Source: Mycolicibacterium phlei (GTDB taxonomy: Bacteria; Actinomycetota; Actinomycetes; Mycobacteriales; Mycobacteriaceae). Taken from it: a stretch of DNA of 64,000 nucleotides. The notes beneath the pieces are model-generated. The model ran no database searches, was not told where the DNA came from, and worked only from the letters and a program-made list of their open reading frames with translations. The DNA is taken from NCBI RefSeq assembly GCF_001583415.1, contig NZ_CP014475.1, positions 3,844,001 to 3,908,000 of the forward strand, written 5' to 3'. Shown piece after piece: positions 41,947 to 51,162 of the stretch. Each line of letters starts with the position of its first letter. The first letter of the stretch is position 1. The position numbers and the translations under genes were made by a program.

Positions 41947-42788
41947 GCACTCGCTCCTTGCGATGTCGCGGAGACCTCACTGAAAAAGGCCAAGAGAAGG
42001 TCGTTGACCGCATCGGGCCGCTCGATCTGCGGGCAGTGCCCGGCCCCGTCGATCACCGCCGAACGGCCGCTCGGGATCCGCGCCGCGATCTCGGCGGCCC
42101 AGCCCGCGGGCAGCAGCTTGTCGGCGCCGCCCTCGACCACCAGGGTCGGCACCGTGATCCGGTGGTAGGCACGGTCGCTCGACGGCAGCGGCGGGGCCTC
42201 CAGACCGGGGCGGCGGAACCGGGCCGCCGCCAACGCCTCCCACGCTCCGGGCGCGATGCTGGCCTCGTAGCGGCGCCGTACGTAGGCCTCGTCGGCGGGA
42301 TAGGACGGGTCATGGAACAGTGCGGTGACGATGCGGCGCATCCCGTCGAGGGTGGCGTCGTAGTCGTAGAGCGCGGCCGAGTGCTCGTTGCGCTGGATCT
42401 CCCCGCCGCCGCAGATCATCACCAGGCTGCGCGCCGCCAGCAGCGGCGACTCGGAGGTGGCGTCGACGAACAGGTTGACCGCCCCCATCGAGTTGCCGAC
42501 GAAGTGCGGGCGCTGCGCGCCGACGACCTCGCAGAACCGGGCGATGTGGCGGATCCGCATCCCGCGGCCGTCGTTGAAGTCGATGACCTTGGCCGACTCG
42601 CCGAAGCCGAGCATGTCCAGCGCGAGCACCCGGTAGTGCGCGGCCAGTGCCTCGATGTTGCGCTCCCAGGCGATCTCGGCGCCGCCGCCGAACTCGCCGC
42701 CGTGCAGCAGCACCACCGGGTCACCCTGCCCGGCCTCCAGGTACCCGGTGGTCAGCCCGTCGACGAGGACGGTCCTGCGATGTGTCAC
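41943..42788 (-). CDS. Alpha/beta hydrolase (MhpC/HsaD-like)
   Basis: A 281-residue hydrolase. LLHGGEFGGGAEIAWERNIE is the oxyanion region, HFVGNSMGAVNLF has the nucleophilic Ser (GNSMG), and IDGAGHCPQIERPDAVN has the catalytic His. This GNSMG form is typical of meta-cleavage-product C-C hydrolases, such as those of aromatic and steroid ring degradation. GTG 42788 is the start. A second candidate C-C hydrolase (50270-51142) lies beside the extradiol dioxygenase, so the division of labour is open. Confidence 0.88.
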   Translation of the reverse strand: MTHRRTVLVDGLTTGYLEAGQGDPVVLLHGGEFGGGAEIAWERNIEALAAHYRVLALDMLGFGESAKVIDFNDGRGMRIRHIARFCEVVGAQRPHFVGNSMGAVNLFVDATSESPLLAARSLVMICGGGEIQRNEHSAALYDYDATLDGMRRIVTALFHDPSYPADEAYVRRRYEASIAPGAWEALAAARFRRPGLEAPPLPSSDRAYHRITVPTLVVEGGADKLLPAGWAAEIAARIPSGRSAVIDGAGHCPQIERPDAVNDLLLAFFSEVSATSQGASA

Positions 42789-42798
42789 GCGCCGTCCC

Positions 42799-43794
42799 CT
42801 ACTTGATCGCGATCGGGCTGACCGGTGCGCCGACCGCCCCGACGACCTTCAACGGCGGTGCGATCAGCTGGAATTCGTAGACCCCGTCGGCGGCACAGTC
42901 GGCGGCCAGCCCGCCCAGGTCCCAGTACTCGCCGAACATCAGGCCCATGTCGCGCAGGCAGATCATGTGCATGGGCAGGAAGGTGCCCTCGACACCGTTG
43001 GCCGGATCCGGATCCTCGACCATCAGGTTGTCGGCGGCGACCGCGGCGACGTCGTGGTCGTGCAACCACCGTGCGCACGTCCAGTGCAGCCCGGAGCCGG
43101 GTTCGGCGCCGTCGCCGGTGGACAGGAACCGGGTCCACCAGCCGGTGTGCACGACGACGATGTCGCCGGCACCGACCGTGACCCCCTGTGCCTTGGCGAC
43201 GGCGTCGAGTTCCTCCGGGGTGACCGGGGTTCCGGGTTCCAGGAACACGTCGGCGCCGCGGTGACGGACCACGTCGAGCAGCACCCCGCGCGAGACGATG
43301 CCCTTGCCGTCGACCTTGTCGATCCCGCAGTGGAACGCCCCGAAACTGGTGACCGAGTCCGCCGGGAACCCGTTGTAGAGCTTGTCCTCGTAATAGACGT
43401 GCGACAGCGCGTCCCACTGGGTGGCCGCCTGCAGCGGCATCACGATCATGTCGTCGTTGAACCGGAACGGGTTGTCGACGAAGAACTCGCTGACCTGATG
43501 GGCGACGGAGTTGCGCAGCCACTGCGGCCCGTACCGCGCCAGGGTGGCCGCGTCGCCGCCGTCGACGGTCATGACGTGGGTGGGGTTCTGCCGGAACTGG
43601 AACGCGCCCTGCGGCCCATTGGAGCCGAAGTCACCGCCCAGTGGGATCACCGTGCCCTTGCGCACCAGCGACGCGGCCTCGGCGACCTTGTCCGCCGTGA
43701 TGAGGTTCAGTGTGCCCAGTTCGTCGTCGTCACCCCAGCGGCCCCAGTTGCGGACCTCGTCGGCGACGCGCCGGAACTCGCTCATCGTGGACAT
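42799..43794 (-). CDS. Cyclase family protein (kynurenine formamidase-like)
   Basis: A 331-residue protein of the PF04199 cyclase family. The metal motif usually written HxGTHxDxPxH appears here as LQAATQWDALSHVYY, with Gln in place of the second His. Further segments are FHCGIDKVDGKGIVSRGVLL and VGAGDIVVVHTGWWTRFL. Members hydrolyse amides, lactones or ring ketones. Residue changes in the metal motif are common in this actinobacterial branch as far as I know. It is 10 bases from the hydrolase gene. Confidence 0.85.
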   Translation of the reverse strand: MSTMSEFRRVADEVRNWGRWGDDDELGTLNLITADKVAEAASLVRKGTVIPLGGDFGSNGPQGAFQFRQNPTHVMTVDGGDAATLARYGPQWLRNSVAHQVSEFFVDNPFRFNDDMIVMPLQAATQWDALSHVYYEDKLYNGFPADSVTSFGAFHCGIDKVDGKGIVSRGVLLDVVRHRGADVFLEPGTPVTPEELDAVAKAQGVTVGAGDIVVVHTGWWTRFLSTGDGAEPGSGLHWTCARWLHDHDVAAVAADNLMVEDPDPANGVEGTFLPMHMICLRDMGLMFGEYWDLGGLAADCAADGVYEFQLIAPPLKVVGAVGAPVSPIAIK

Positions 43795-43825
43795 TGCCCG
43801 CCCTTCCCTTGCCTCATGGACTGCC

Positions 43826-44644
43826 TCATCGACGTTTCACCTGATCCGCCAGATCCGTCTCGCCGATCGTCCCGCCGTCGACCCAGATCACCTGTCCCGT
43901 CAGGTAACTGGCCGCCGCGCTGTTGAGGAAGGTCAGCACGGCGGCCTGTTCCGCGGGCTCGGCGGCGCGGCCCAGCGGCGTGCGGAAGGAGTCGAGGTAC
44001 TCCTGGCCGTAGGCGCTGCGCAGCTGGTCGAGGATCGGCGTGTCGGTCACGCCCGGCGCGGTGCAGTTGATCCGGATCCCCTTGGCGCCCAACGATGCGA
44101 CGTGCGCCATTCCGTACAGGATGATCGCCTCCTTGGACAGCCGGTAGCCGCCGCCGGCCTCCAGCGCGTCGGGGTGGCGACGGCACCAGTCGATACCCTC
44201 GTCCATCGTGGTGGTCTCCACCAGCCCGGCGGTCACCGACGCGTTCTCCCGGTACGCCCTTGCCGCCAGCGACGATACGTTCGCGATGGCCGATCCGGCG
44301 GGCATTTTCGGGATCAGCGTCTCGGTGAACCGGCGGGTGCCGAGGAAGTTGACGGTGACCACCCGCAACGGATCGCGGATTCCCGACGACACCCCGGCGA
44401 CGTTGAACAGCGCGTCCACCCGGTCGCCGACGGCCAGCGCGGCCCGGTCGATCGACTCCGGATCTGAGAGGTCGAGTTCGATGAACTCGCCCGCACCGCC
44501 GGCCGGGGGCCGCAGGTCCAGGCCGATCACCTCACCGCCGAGTTCGGCGACCTGGCGGGCGACGTGCGCGCCGATGCCCGAGGCACACCCGGTGACCACG
44601 ACGCGCCGCCCGTCATACCGGAACAGCTCGCCGATACCGCTCAC
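43826..44644 (-). CDS. SDR family oxidoreductase (3-alpha-hydroxysteroid dehydrogenase/carbonyl reductase-like)
   Basis: A 272-residue SDR. VVVTGCASGIGAHVARQV is the cofactor loop (GCASGIG), NVAGVSSGIRDPLRVVTVNF replaces the classical NNAG, and YRLSKEA is the YxxxK site. NCTAPGVTDTPILDQLR is characteristic of the 3-alpha-HSD/coniferyl alcohol dehydrogenase branch. GTG 44644 is the start. The branch assignment fits a polycyclic substrate but is only family-level. It lies 6 bases after the LLM gene. Confidence 0.88.
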   Translation of the reverse strand: MSGIGELFRYDGRRVVVTGCASGIGAHVARQVAELGGEVIGLDLRPPAGGAGEFIELDLSDPESIDRAALAVGDRVDALFNVAGVSSGIRDPLRVVTVNFLGTRRFTETLIPKMPAGSAIANVSSLAARAYRENASVTAGLVETTTMDEGIDWCRRHPDALEAGGGYRLSKEAIILYGMAHVASLGAKGIRINCTAPGVTDTPILDQLRSAYGQEYLDSFRTPLGRAAEPAEQAAVLTFLNSAAASYLTGQVIWVDGGTIGETDLADQVKRR

Positions 44645-44650
44645 CGGCGA

Positions 44651-45976
44651 TCAGCCCGCCTGCTCGCGGGCGGCCTTCTCGCGCGCCTCCTTCTCCGCCT
44701 GCGCGGCCTTCACCCGGCCCTCGTTGATCTCGGCCATGGCCTCGGGGATCTCGCCGGCGGTGAACTTGCCGCCGCGGCCGGTCGGCAGGCCGCCGAAGCT
44801 GTAGGTCTCGTCGAACAGCGGCGCGTCGGAGGGCTGGCGGCGCTTCTCCACCTGCTCGATGACCGGCTCGAGCCGCTTGGCCTTCTCGGCGGCGAGCTTC
44901 TCGTGCCGCTCGATGAACTCGGGCAGGATCTCGCGGCCCATGATCTCGATGGACTCCATCGTGCCCTCGTGGCTGCGCGGGTTGAGCAGCAGGATGATCT
45001 CGTCGACGCCGCTGGCCTCGTACCCGCGCAGGAACTCGCGCACGGTCTCCGGCGACCCGATCGCGCCGCGGCCCGGCCCGTAGGCCAGCGTCGGATCCTC
45101 CTTGACCGCCTGCTCGTAGAGCTCCCACACCCCGGTGCGGCCGGGCGTGTGCATGCCGGTCATGTAGTAGTGCATGATCCCGAACGAGAAGAACCCGCCG
45201 CCGATGCCGAGCCGCTTGAGCGCCTCCTCATCGGTCTTGGCGACCATCATCGACAGGTCACCGCCGATGGCCAGGATGTTGGGGTTGATCTCGGGGGTGA
45301 CCGGCGCGCCCTTCTCGGCGAACTCCTGGTAGTAGCCGTCGACGCGGGTCTTGAGCGCCTCGGGCCCGGTGTAGGCGAAACTCAGTGCACCGATGGCCTT
45401 ATGGGCCGCCATCTGCACCGACGACGGGCGGGTGCAGGCCACCCACACCGGCGGGTGGGGGTTCTGGCGCGGCTTGGGAATGACGTTGCGCGCGGGCATC
45501 TCGACGTGCTCACCCTTGAACCCGGAGAACGGCGTCTCGGTCATGCACCGGATCGTGACCTCGAGCGCCTCCTCCCACATCGCGCGCTTGTCGGCCGGGT
45601 CGATGTTGAAGCCACCCAGCTCGGCCACCGAGGAGCCCTCGCCGGTGCCGAACTCGACACGGCCGTTGGACAGGTGGTCCAGCGTTGAGACCCGCTCGGC
45701 GATACGGGCCGGATGGTTGATCGGCGGCGGCAGATGCATCACGCCGAAGCCGAGGCGGATGTTCTTGGTGCGCTGGCTGGCCGCGGCCAGGAACATCTCC
45801 GGCGCGGTGGAGTGGCAGTACTCCTCCAGGAAGTGGTGCTCGGTCAGCCAGACCGTGGAGAATCCCGCCTTGTCGGCGAGTTCCACCTCATCGAGACCGT
45901 GCTGGAAGAGCTGGTACTCGTCGTCGTCACTCCACGGCCTCGGCAGTGGGAACTCGTAGAACAGCGAGATTTTCAT
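44651..45976 (-). CDS. LLM class flavin-dependent oxidoreductase (luciferase-like)
   Basis: A 441-residue TIM-barrel flavoprotein. WLTEHHFLEEYCHSTAPEMF and RLGFGVMHLPPPINHPARIA are classic LuxA-like segments; LSNGRVEFGTGEGSSVAELG and PPVWVACTRPSSVQMAA follow. The C-terminal 60 residues are a charged Ala/Glu/Lys extension (AAQAEKEAREKAAREQAG) likely to be helical. It may be an FMN- or F420-dependent monooxygenase of Baeyer-Villiger type. ATG 45976 overlaps the KstD-like stop as ATGA. Confidence 0.9.
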   Translation of the reverse strand: MKISLFYEFPLPRPWSDDDEYQLFQHGLDEVELADKAGFSTVWLTEHHFLEEYCHSTAPEMFLAAASQRTKNIRLGFGVMHLPPPINHPARIAERVSTLDHLSNGRVEFGTGEGSSVAELGGFNIDPADKRAMWEEALEVTIRCMTETPFSGFKGEHVEMPARNVIPKPRQNPHPPVWVACTRPSSVQMAAHKAIGALSFAYTGPEALKTRVDGYYQEFAEKGAPVTPEINPNILAIGGDLSMMVAKTDEEALKRLGIGGGFFSFGIMHYYMTGMHTPGRTGVWELYEQAVKEDPTLAYGPGRGAIGSPETVREFLRGYEASGVDEIILLLNPRSHEGTMESIEIMGREILPEFIERHEKLAAEKAKRLEPVIEQVEKRRQPSDAPLFDETYSFGGLPTGRGGKFTAGEIPEAMAEINEGRVKAAQAEKEAREKAAREQAG

Positions 45977-47718
45977 TTCATTACCTTCCGGTGGGGTGTC
46001 GTGTCGGTTCCGGTGCCGGACAATCGCTCGGCGATGTGCTTGGCAGCGACATAGCCGAAAGTCATTGCGGGGCCGATGGTCGCCCCGGCACCCGCATAGC
46101 TGCGGCCCATCACCGCCGCCGACGCGTTGCCGACGGCGTAGAGGCCGTTGATCACGGTGTCGTCGGCGCGCAGCACCCTGGCGTGCTCGTCGGTGCGCAA
46201 CCCGCCGGAGGTGCCGAGGTCGCCGAGGATGATCTGGAACGCGTAGTACGGCGGCTTGCCCAGCGGATACAGGTTGGGGTTGGGCAGCGTCGGGTCACCG
46301 TAGTAGTTGTCGTAGGCCGAGTCACCGCGGTTGAAGTCGTCGTCGTGACCGCTGCGCGCGAGCTGGTTGAACCGCTCGGCGGTCCTGCGCAGCTGCTCCG
46401 GCGGCACGCCGATCTTGGTGGCCAGTTCCTCGAAGCTGTGGCCCTCGTGCACGACCCCGGACTCCAGCCAGGCCCTGGGTACCTTGCGGCCGGTGGGCAC
46501 CGGCGCGAACGGCACCTTGGGGATCGGCAGATGCCCGGCCACGACGTAGCGACGGAACGACCGGATGTCGGTGATCAGCCAGCACGGGATGTGGGTGACG
46601 CCGGACTTCTGTCCCTCGATCATCGCGTGCGCGAAGTCCATGTAGGGCGCGGCCTCGTTGATAAACCGCTTGCCTTCGCCGTTGACGACGAACTGAGACG
46701 GCATCATCCGCTCGTTGAGCATGAACTGCAGCCGGCCGTCGGGCCAGCAGATCGCCGGGAACCACCAGGCCTCGTCGAGCAGGTCGGTGGAGCCGCCGAC
46801 CTTCTCCCCCGCCCGGATGCCGTCGCCCATCGACGCGGGATTGCCGAAGCTCCAGTCCTTCTCCAGGATCGGCAGGTGCTGGCGGCGCCACTCCATGTCG
46901 TGTTCGAAGCCGCCGGAGGCGATGATGACGCCGTGCCGGGCCGAGATGCGCTGTGGCCGGCCGTCGCGTTCGACCACCGCGCCGACCACGTTGCCGTCGA
47001 CGTCGGTGATCAGCTCGGTCATCGGCGAGCTCAGCCACAGCGGGATGTTCTGCTGTTTGAGCGCCAGCCGCATGCGCGCCGCCAGCGACTGTCCGATGGC
47101 GGCCATCCGGTCGCCGAACACCCGGGCCCGGAACATCCGCCAGATCAGCTTGACCAGCACCGCCTTGCCGCGCCAGTTCTGCCGGATCTGGTAGAACAGC
47201 CGAAGATCCTTGGGCGCGAACCAGATTCCCTTCGGAGCCAACGCCAGCGGTTGCAGCAGGTTCTGTTCCTCGTCGCCGAGTTTGCGCAGGTCGATCGCGG
47301 GCACGTTGATGGTGCTGCCCAGCGGCGAGCCGCCCGGCAGCTCCGGGTAGTAGTCGGCGTAGCCGGGCTTCCAGACGAACTCGAACCAGGGGCTGAGTTC
47401 CTCGAGGAACTCCATCATCTCCGGCGCGGACTCGACGTAGGTGCGCAGCCGCGCCTCGCTGACCAGCCCGCCGGTGATCCGGCGCAGGTACTCGACGACG
47501 CCCTCGGGGTCGGGGTGGTAGCCCTCCTTGCGCTGGGCCGGGGCCCCGGGCACCCAGATGCCACCGCCCGACAGCGCGGTGGAACCGCCGAACTGCGGCG
47601 ACTTCTCGACGATCAGCGCGTCGAGGCCGAACGCGTCGGCGGCCAGCGCCGCGGTCATCCCGCCGCCGCCGGAGCCGACGATCAGCACGTCGACGGAGTG
47701 GTCGAAGTTCTCAGACAT
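45973..47718 (-). CDS. FAD-binding 3-ketosteroid dehydrogenase-like flavoprotein
   Basis: A 581-residue flavoprotein of the fumarate reductase/KstD superfamily. The dinucleotide motif VDVLIVGSGGGGMTAALAA, FGGSTALSGGGIWVPG, VIIASGGFEHD and the C-terminal LGDLGTSGGLRTDEHARVL and GLYAVGNASAAVMGRSYAGA blocks are visible. KstD enzymes introduce a 1,2-double bond into 3-ketosteroids; a tyrosine-rich segment (GKPPYYAFQI) sits at a place where KstD carries one of its catalytic tyrosines, but I cannot confirm all of them. ATG 47718 is used; a TTG precedes it. The start overlaps the dioxygenase gene by 8 bases. Confidence 0.88.
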   Translation of the reverse strand: MSENFDHSVDVLIVGSGGGGMTAALAADAFGLDALIVEKSPQFGGSTALSGGGIWVPGAPAQRKEGYHPDPEGVVEYLRRITGGLVSEARLRTYVESAPEMMEFLEELSPWFEFVWKPGYADYYPELPGGSPLGSTINVPAIDLRKLGDEEQNLLQPLALAPKGIWFAPKDLRLFYQIRQNWRGKAVLVKLIWRMFRARVFGDRMAAIGQSLAARMRLALKQQNIPLWLSSPMTELITDVDGNVVGAVVERDGRPQRISARHGVIIASGGFEHDMEWRRQHLPILEKDWSFGNPASMGDGIRAGEKVGGSTDLLDEAWWFPAICWPDGRLQFMLNERMMPSQFVVNGEGKRFINEAAPYMDFAHAMIEGQKSGVTHIPCWLITDIRSFRRYVVAGHLPIPKVPFAPVPTGRKVPRAWLESGVVHEGHSFEELATKIGVPPEQLRRTAERFNQLARSGHDDDFNRGDSAYDNYYGDPTLPNPNLYPLGKPPYYAFQIILGDLGTSGGLRTDEHARVLRADDTVINGLYAVGNASAAVMGRSYAGAGATIGPAMTFGYVAAKHIAERLSGTGTDTTPHRKVMK

Positions 47719-48655
47719 CAAGTACCGCCGTCCTGATCGCGAATCCGGCGATCAACTCCGGCGCCGCCCGGTAGAACCGCTGCACGATGCGGTACCGCCC
47801 GTGCGCGGCCAACCCGGCGAACGCCGCTATCCACGTTCTGATCTCGTGCGCGGAGTGCCCGCCCTGCTGCTCCACCCACTCGTTGGACCAGCCGTCCACC
47901 TCGGCCAGTCGGTTGGTGTCGAGCAGGTCCAGAAACGCCGCGTCCCACTCCGGATTGAGGGGCTGCAGCGGGCTCTCACCGTGCGCGAACGCCTGCGCGG
48001 CCTCCATCACCGCGGTCTGGCGGGCCTCGCGCTGCTCGGGCGTCATCGGCACGCCGTGCACGATCCGGTCCAGCGCCGCGGGAGGCGCGGTGGCCAGCGT
48101 CGGCACCGGCGGGTCATGGGACAGCCCACCGGATCCGACCAGCAGCACCCGCTTGCTGACGCCTGCCAGGAAGGTGCCGACCGCGGTGCCCAGCGCGCGG
48201 ACCCGGCGCAGCGGACCGAGCGGGGTGGCCACCGAGTTGATGAAGATCGGGATCACCGGACGCGCGGTCGCCGCACCGAACAGCTTCTGCAGCGGCTGCA
48301 CGGTGCCGTGGTCGACGTCCATGCTGGCCGACACCGCCAGGTCGATCCCCGCTTCCAGAACCGCCCGCGCGCAGTCGTCGGCGATGTCGGCGGGCACGTC
48401 GAGCGGACCGCTGTGGGTGCCGTAGTCGCCGACCCCCTGCGCGGCGGTGCCCAGACAGAACGGCGGCATGGTGCGGTAGAAGAAGCCGTTGTAGTGGTCG
48501 GGCGAGAAGATGACCACCAGATCGGGATCGAAATCGGCGACGAACCGCCGGGTTTCGGTCAGCGCGCTCTCGATCTCGTCAAGGAGTTCCGGTGACGGTC
48601 CCGGAAGGTTCAGTAGCGGGCTGTGCGACATGCAGCACAGGGCCAGTGCGCCCAT
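47711..48655 (-). CDS. mhpB: 3-carboxyethylcatechol 2,3-dioxygenase-like class III extradiol dioxygenase (MhpB-like)
   Basis: A 314-residue enzyme, the same length as E. coli MhpB and with close matches: CMSHSPLLNLPGPSPELLDE, VVIFSPDHYNGFFYRTMPPF, MDVDHGTVQPLQKLFG, IPIFINSVATPLGPLRR and VLLVGSGGLSHDPPVP. It would open a catechol ring between a hydroxylated carbon and its neighbour using Fe(II). His residues in SHSP, FSPDHY and VDHG fit the metal and acid/base sites. The 5' end overlaps MhpA by 77 bases. No MhpD/E/F lower pathway follows, so the substrate may differ from hydroxyphenylpropionate. Confidence 0.92.
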   Translation of the reverse strand: MGALALCCMSHSPLLNLPGPSPELLDEIESALTETRRFVADFDPDLVVIFSPDHYNGFFYRTMPPFCLGTAAQGVGDYGTHSGPLDVPADIADDCARAVLEAGIDLAVSASMDVDHGTVQPLQKLFGAATARPVIPIFINSVATPLGPLRRVRALGTAVGTFLAGVSKRVLLVGSGGLSHDPPVPTLATAPPAALDRIVHGVPMTPEQREARQTAVMEAAQAFAHGESPLQPLNPEWDAAFLDLLDTNRLAEVDGWSNEWVEQQGGHSAHEIRTWIAAFAGLAAHGRYRIVQRFYRAAPELIAGFAIRTAVLDV

Positions 48656-50273
48656 GAGAACCGGAGCCTCCTTCCTGGGTGAGACACAGAACGTCGAACA
48701 GTGCACGGCTGACCTCGGGGGCCCGCTGCGCGATGCAGGCGCTGGCGATGCAGCGGTCCGGACGCAGGAACAGCACCGAGTCGGTGTAGACGTCGAACCA
48801 CTGTTTGAGCGCGCCGGTCCGGTCGCCGACGATCACCACATCGGGGTCGTCGTGGCCGGGCCAGCGCAACTGGGTCATCGGGCGGGCCTCGATGAACGTG
48901 GCACCCAACGCCTTCCAGCGCGAGAACGTCTCGTCGCCGAGGACCGCGCGCAGGTTGTTGCTCCAGCACAACACCGCGAAACCGGGTCCGATGACATCGT
49001 CGAGCAGCACGTTCTGCGTGTCGCGGGTGTCGACGCGGGGCTGGATGAACAGCGTGCCGGTGGGCGAGTTCGCGGCGGAGCCGACACCGGCGGGCACGTG
49101 GTACACCGCACCGGCCTCGTAGCGCGGCATCGGCTTGAACCGCATCTCGAGCACATACCGTTTCAGCGTGGGCACCACCGAGGCCGCGTGGATGACGCGG
49201 TCCCGCAGCGCGGCGACCCGCCGGTTCGTCGGTGAGATCACCCGCCCCACCAGGGTCGACAGGTCGATCATCGCCCTGGCGTGCTTGCGCCGTTCGACGT
49301 CGTAGGTGTCCAGCAGCCTGTCATCGGCGCGCCCGCTGACCACCGCGGCGAGTTTCCAGCCCAGGTTGGCGGCGTCGCGGATGCCGCTGTTGTAGCCCTG
49401 CCCCTGCCACACCGGCATCAGGTGCGCGGCGTCGCCGGCGAGCAGCAGCCTGCCCTTGCGGAACGACCCGGCGATGCGGGAGTGGTGGGTGTACACCCGG
49501 TGCCGGATCATCTCGACCCGCTCCGGGTGCGGAACCCGTTGCGCCAGCATCTTTCTGACGAACGCCGGATCGTCGGCCTGCTGGTCGGTCTCGTCGGGGT
49601 GGATCATGAACTCGAAACGGCGGATGCCGTGCGCGATCGCGATCGACACGTACGGCCGGGCCGGGTCGGCGCCCACCTCGCTGTTGGGGTGGCCGAGTGG
49701 ATCGTTGGCGACGTCGACCACCAGCCAGCGGGTCGAGGACGTCGTGCCGTCGAACGAGACACCCATCAGCCGTCGTGTCGTGCTGCGCCCGCCGTCGCAG
49801 CCGACCACGTACCGGGCGCGCACGGGTGGCTGCCCGGTCTCGAACTCGACGGTGACGCCGTCGTCGTCGGTGCTGCAGGTCGCCATCCGGTGCCCGAACC
49901 GCACCTCGACGTGGTCGAACCGGTCCAGCCCGGCGTACAGCTCGGCGTCGACGAGCGGCTGGACGAAGCCGTTGCGCTTGGGCCAGCCGAACCGGGCGTC
50001 CGGCGGCGCCATCTCGGCGAGCAGACGGCGTCTGGCGTCGAAGAAGCGCAGGATCTGGTTGGGCACGGTGTGCGGCAGGATCTGCTCGACCAGACCGATC
50101 GACTGGAAGGTGCGCAGCGCCTCGTCGTCGAGGCCGACGCCGCGCGGATAGTCGATCAGGGTGTCGCGCTCCTCCACGACCAGCGTCCGGACACCCTGCA
50201 GGCCAAGGATGTTCGCCAGGGTCAGGCCCGACGGCCCGGCGCCGACGATGACGACGTCGACCTGCTCGCTCAC
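48579..50273 (-). CDS. mhpA: FAD-dependent aromatic hydroxylase, MhpA-like
   Basis: A 564-residue class A flavoprotein monooxygenase resembling 3-(3-hydroxyphenyl)propionate hydroxylase. VVIVGAGPSGLTLANILGLQ (GxGxxG), RARYVVGCDGGRSTTRR (DG motif) and RLLLAGDAAHLMPVWQGQGY (GD motif) are all present, followed by NSGIRDAANLGWKLAAVVSG. It would hydroxylate a phenol ortho to OH with NAD(P)H and O2, producing the catechol for the next enzyme. It overlaps both neighbours (GTGA with the hydrolase upstream, 77 bases with the dioxygenase downstream). Confidence 0.93.
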   Translation of the reverse strand: MSEQVDVVIVGAGPSGLTLANILGLQGVRTLVVEERDTLIDYPRGVGLDDEALRTFQSIGLVEQILPHTVPNQILRFFDARRRLLAEMAPPDARFGWPKRNGFVQPLVDAELYAGLDRFDHVEVRFGHRMATCSTDDDGVTVEFETGQPPVRARYVVGCDGGRSTTRRLMGVSFDGTTSSTRWLVVDVANDPLGHPNSEVGADPARPYVSIAIAHGIRRFEFMIHPDETDQQADDPAFVRKMLAQRVPHPERVEMIRHRVYTHHSRIAGSFRKGRLLLAGDAAHLMPVWQGQGYNSGIRDAANLGWKLAAVVSGRADDRLLDTYDVERRKHARAMIDLSTLVGRVISPTNRRVAALRDRVIHAASVVPTLKRYVLEMRFKPMPRYEAGAVYHVPAGVGSAANSPTGTLFIQPRVDTRDTQNVLLDDVIGPGFAVLCWSNNLRAVLGDETFSRWKALGATFIEARPMTQLRWPGHDDPDVVIVGDRTGALKQWFDVYTDSVLFLRPDRCIASACIAQRAPEVSRALFDVLCLTQEGGSGSHGRTGPVLHVAQPATEPSGTVTGTP

Positions 50274-51142
50274 CGGGTCCGCCCCAGCAGGAAGTCGATG
50301 TGCAGCCGGTTGAAGGTCTTGGGGTCCTCGTATTGCGGCCAGTGCCCGCAGCCCGGCATCAGTTCGAAGCGGGCGCCGGGGATCATCGACGCGATACGCC
50401 TGCCCTCCGCGACGTCGGCGGTGGGATCGTCACTGGTCCACACCACCAGCGTCGGCGCGGTGATCCTGCCGTACTCGTCGGGGCCGAGCAGGTTACGGGC
50501 GCGGATCTCGGGATCCTGCAGCGCCATGATGTCGCGCATGGCGTCGACGAACCCGGGCTGCCGGTAGATCCGCTGCCTGCTGGCGACGATGTCGTCGTAA
50601 TCCTTTGCCTTGTCGGCCATCAGCCACTTGATCCGGGCCTGCACCGTTTCCCACGCCGGGTTCTCGACCGCGGCCATCGACAGCGTGATGATGCGTTTCA
50701 TCACCTCGGGATCGGCCTGCGAACCACCCGCGGTGTTGAGCACCAGGCGGTCCACCCGGTCGGGGTGATCGATGGCGGCCCGTGCTGCGACCCAACCGCC
50801 CAGCGATTCGCCGGACAGATGGGCGCGCTCGGCGCCGACGGCGTCCAGGAACGCCGTCAGATGGTCGACGTAGTGCCGGATCTCGAGCGGATGGCCCGGT
50901 TTGTCGGTGTAACCGTGACCGAGCATGTCGATCGACCAGACCGAGAAGTGCTCGGCGTGCGCCTCGAGATTGCGGACATAGGCCTCGGCGTGGCCGCCCG
51001 AGCCGTGCAGGAAGACCAGCACGGGCTTGCTCGTGTCACCGGTGTGCAGGTACCGCGTGCGCACACCACCGGCGTCGAGGTAGCCCTGCTCGAAGGCGAC
51101 GCCCTGAAGGTCACTCCACACGCTCTCGAACTCGGCGGTCAC
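50270..51142 (-). CDS. mhpC: Alpha/beta hydrolase, MhpC-like C-C hydrolase
   Basis: A 290-residue hydrolase. LVFLHGSGGHAEAYVRNLEA is the oxyanion region, AHLSGESLGGWVAARAAIDH contains the nucleophilic Ser (GESLG), and LMPGCGHWPQYEDPKTFNRL has the catalytic His. The pattern and position beside an MhpA/MhpB pair support a meta-cleavage-product hydrolase. It is the first gene of the minus-strand operon and has a GAGAA-N5-TTCTC palindrome 22 bases upstream of the start. MhpC is a functional analogy: BphD/HsaD-type substrates are equally possible. Confidence 0.87.
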   Translation of the reverse strand: MTAEFESVWSDLQGVAFEQGYLDAGGVRTRYLHTGDTSKPVLVFLHGSGGHAEAYVRNLEAHAEHFSVWSIDMLGHGYTDKPGHPLEIRHYVDHLTAFLDAVGAERAHLSGESLGGWVAARAAIDHPDRVDRLVLNTAGGSQADPEVMKRIITLSMAAVENPAWETVQARIKWLMADKAKDYDDIVASRQRIYRQPGFVDAMRDIMALQDPEIRARNLLGPDEYGRITAPTLVVWTSDDPTADVAEGRRIASMIPGARFELMPGCGHWPQYEDPKTFNRLHIDFLLGRTR

Positions 51143-51162
51143 CGCATGCCTTCCGTTGACGG

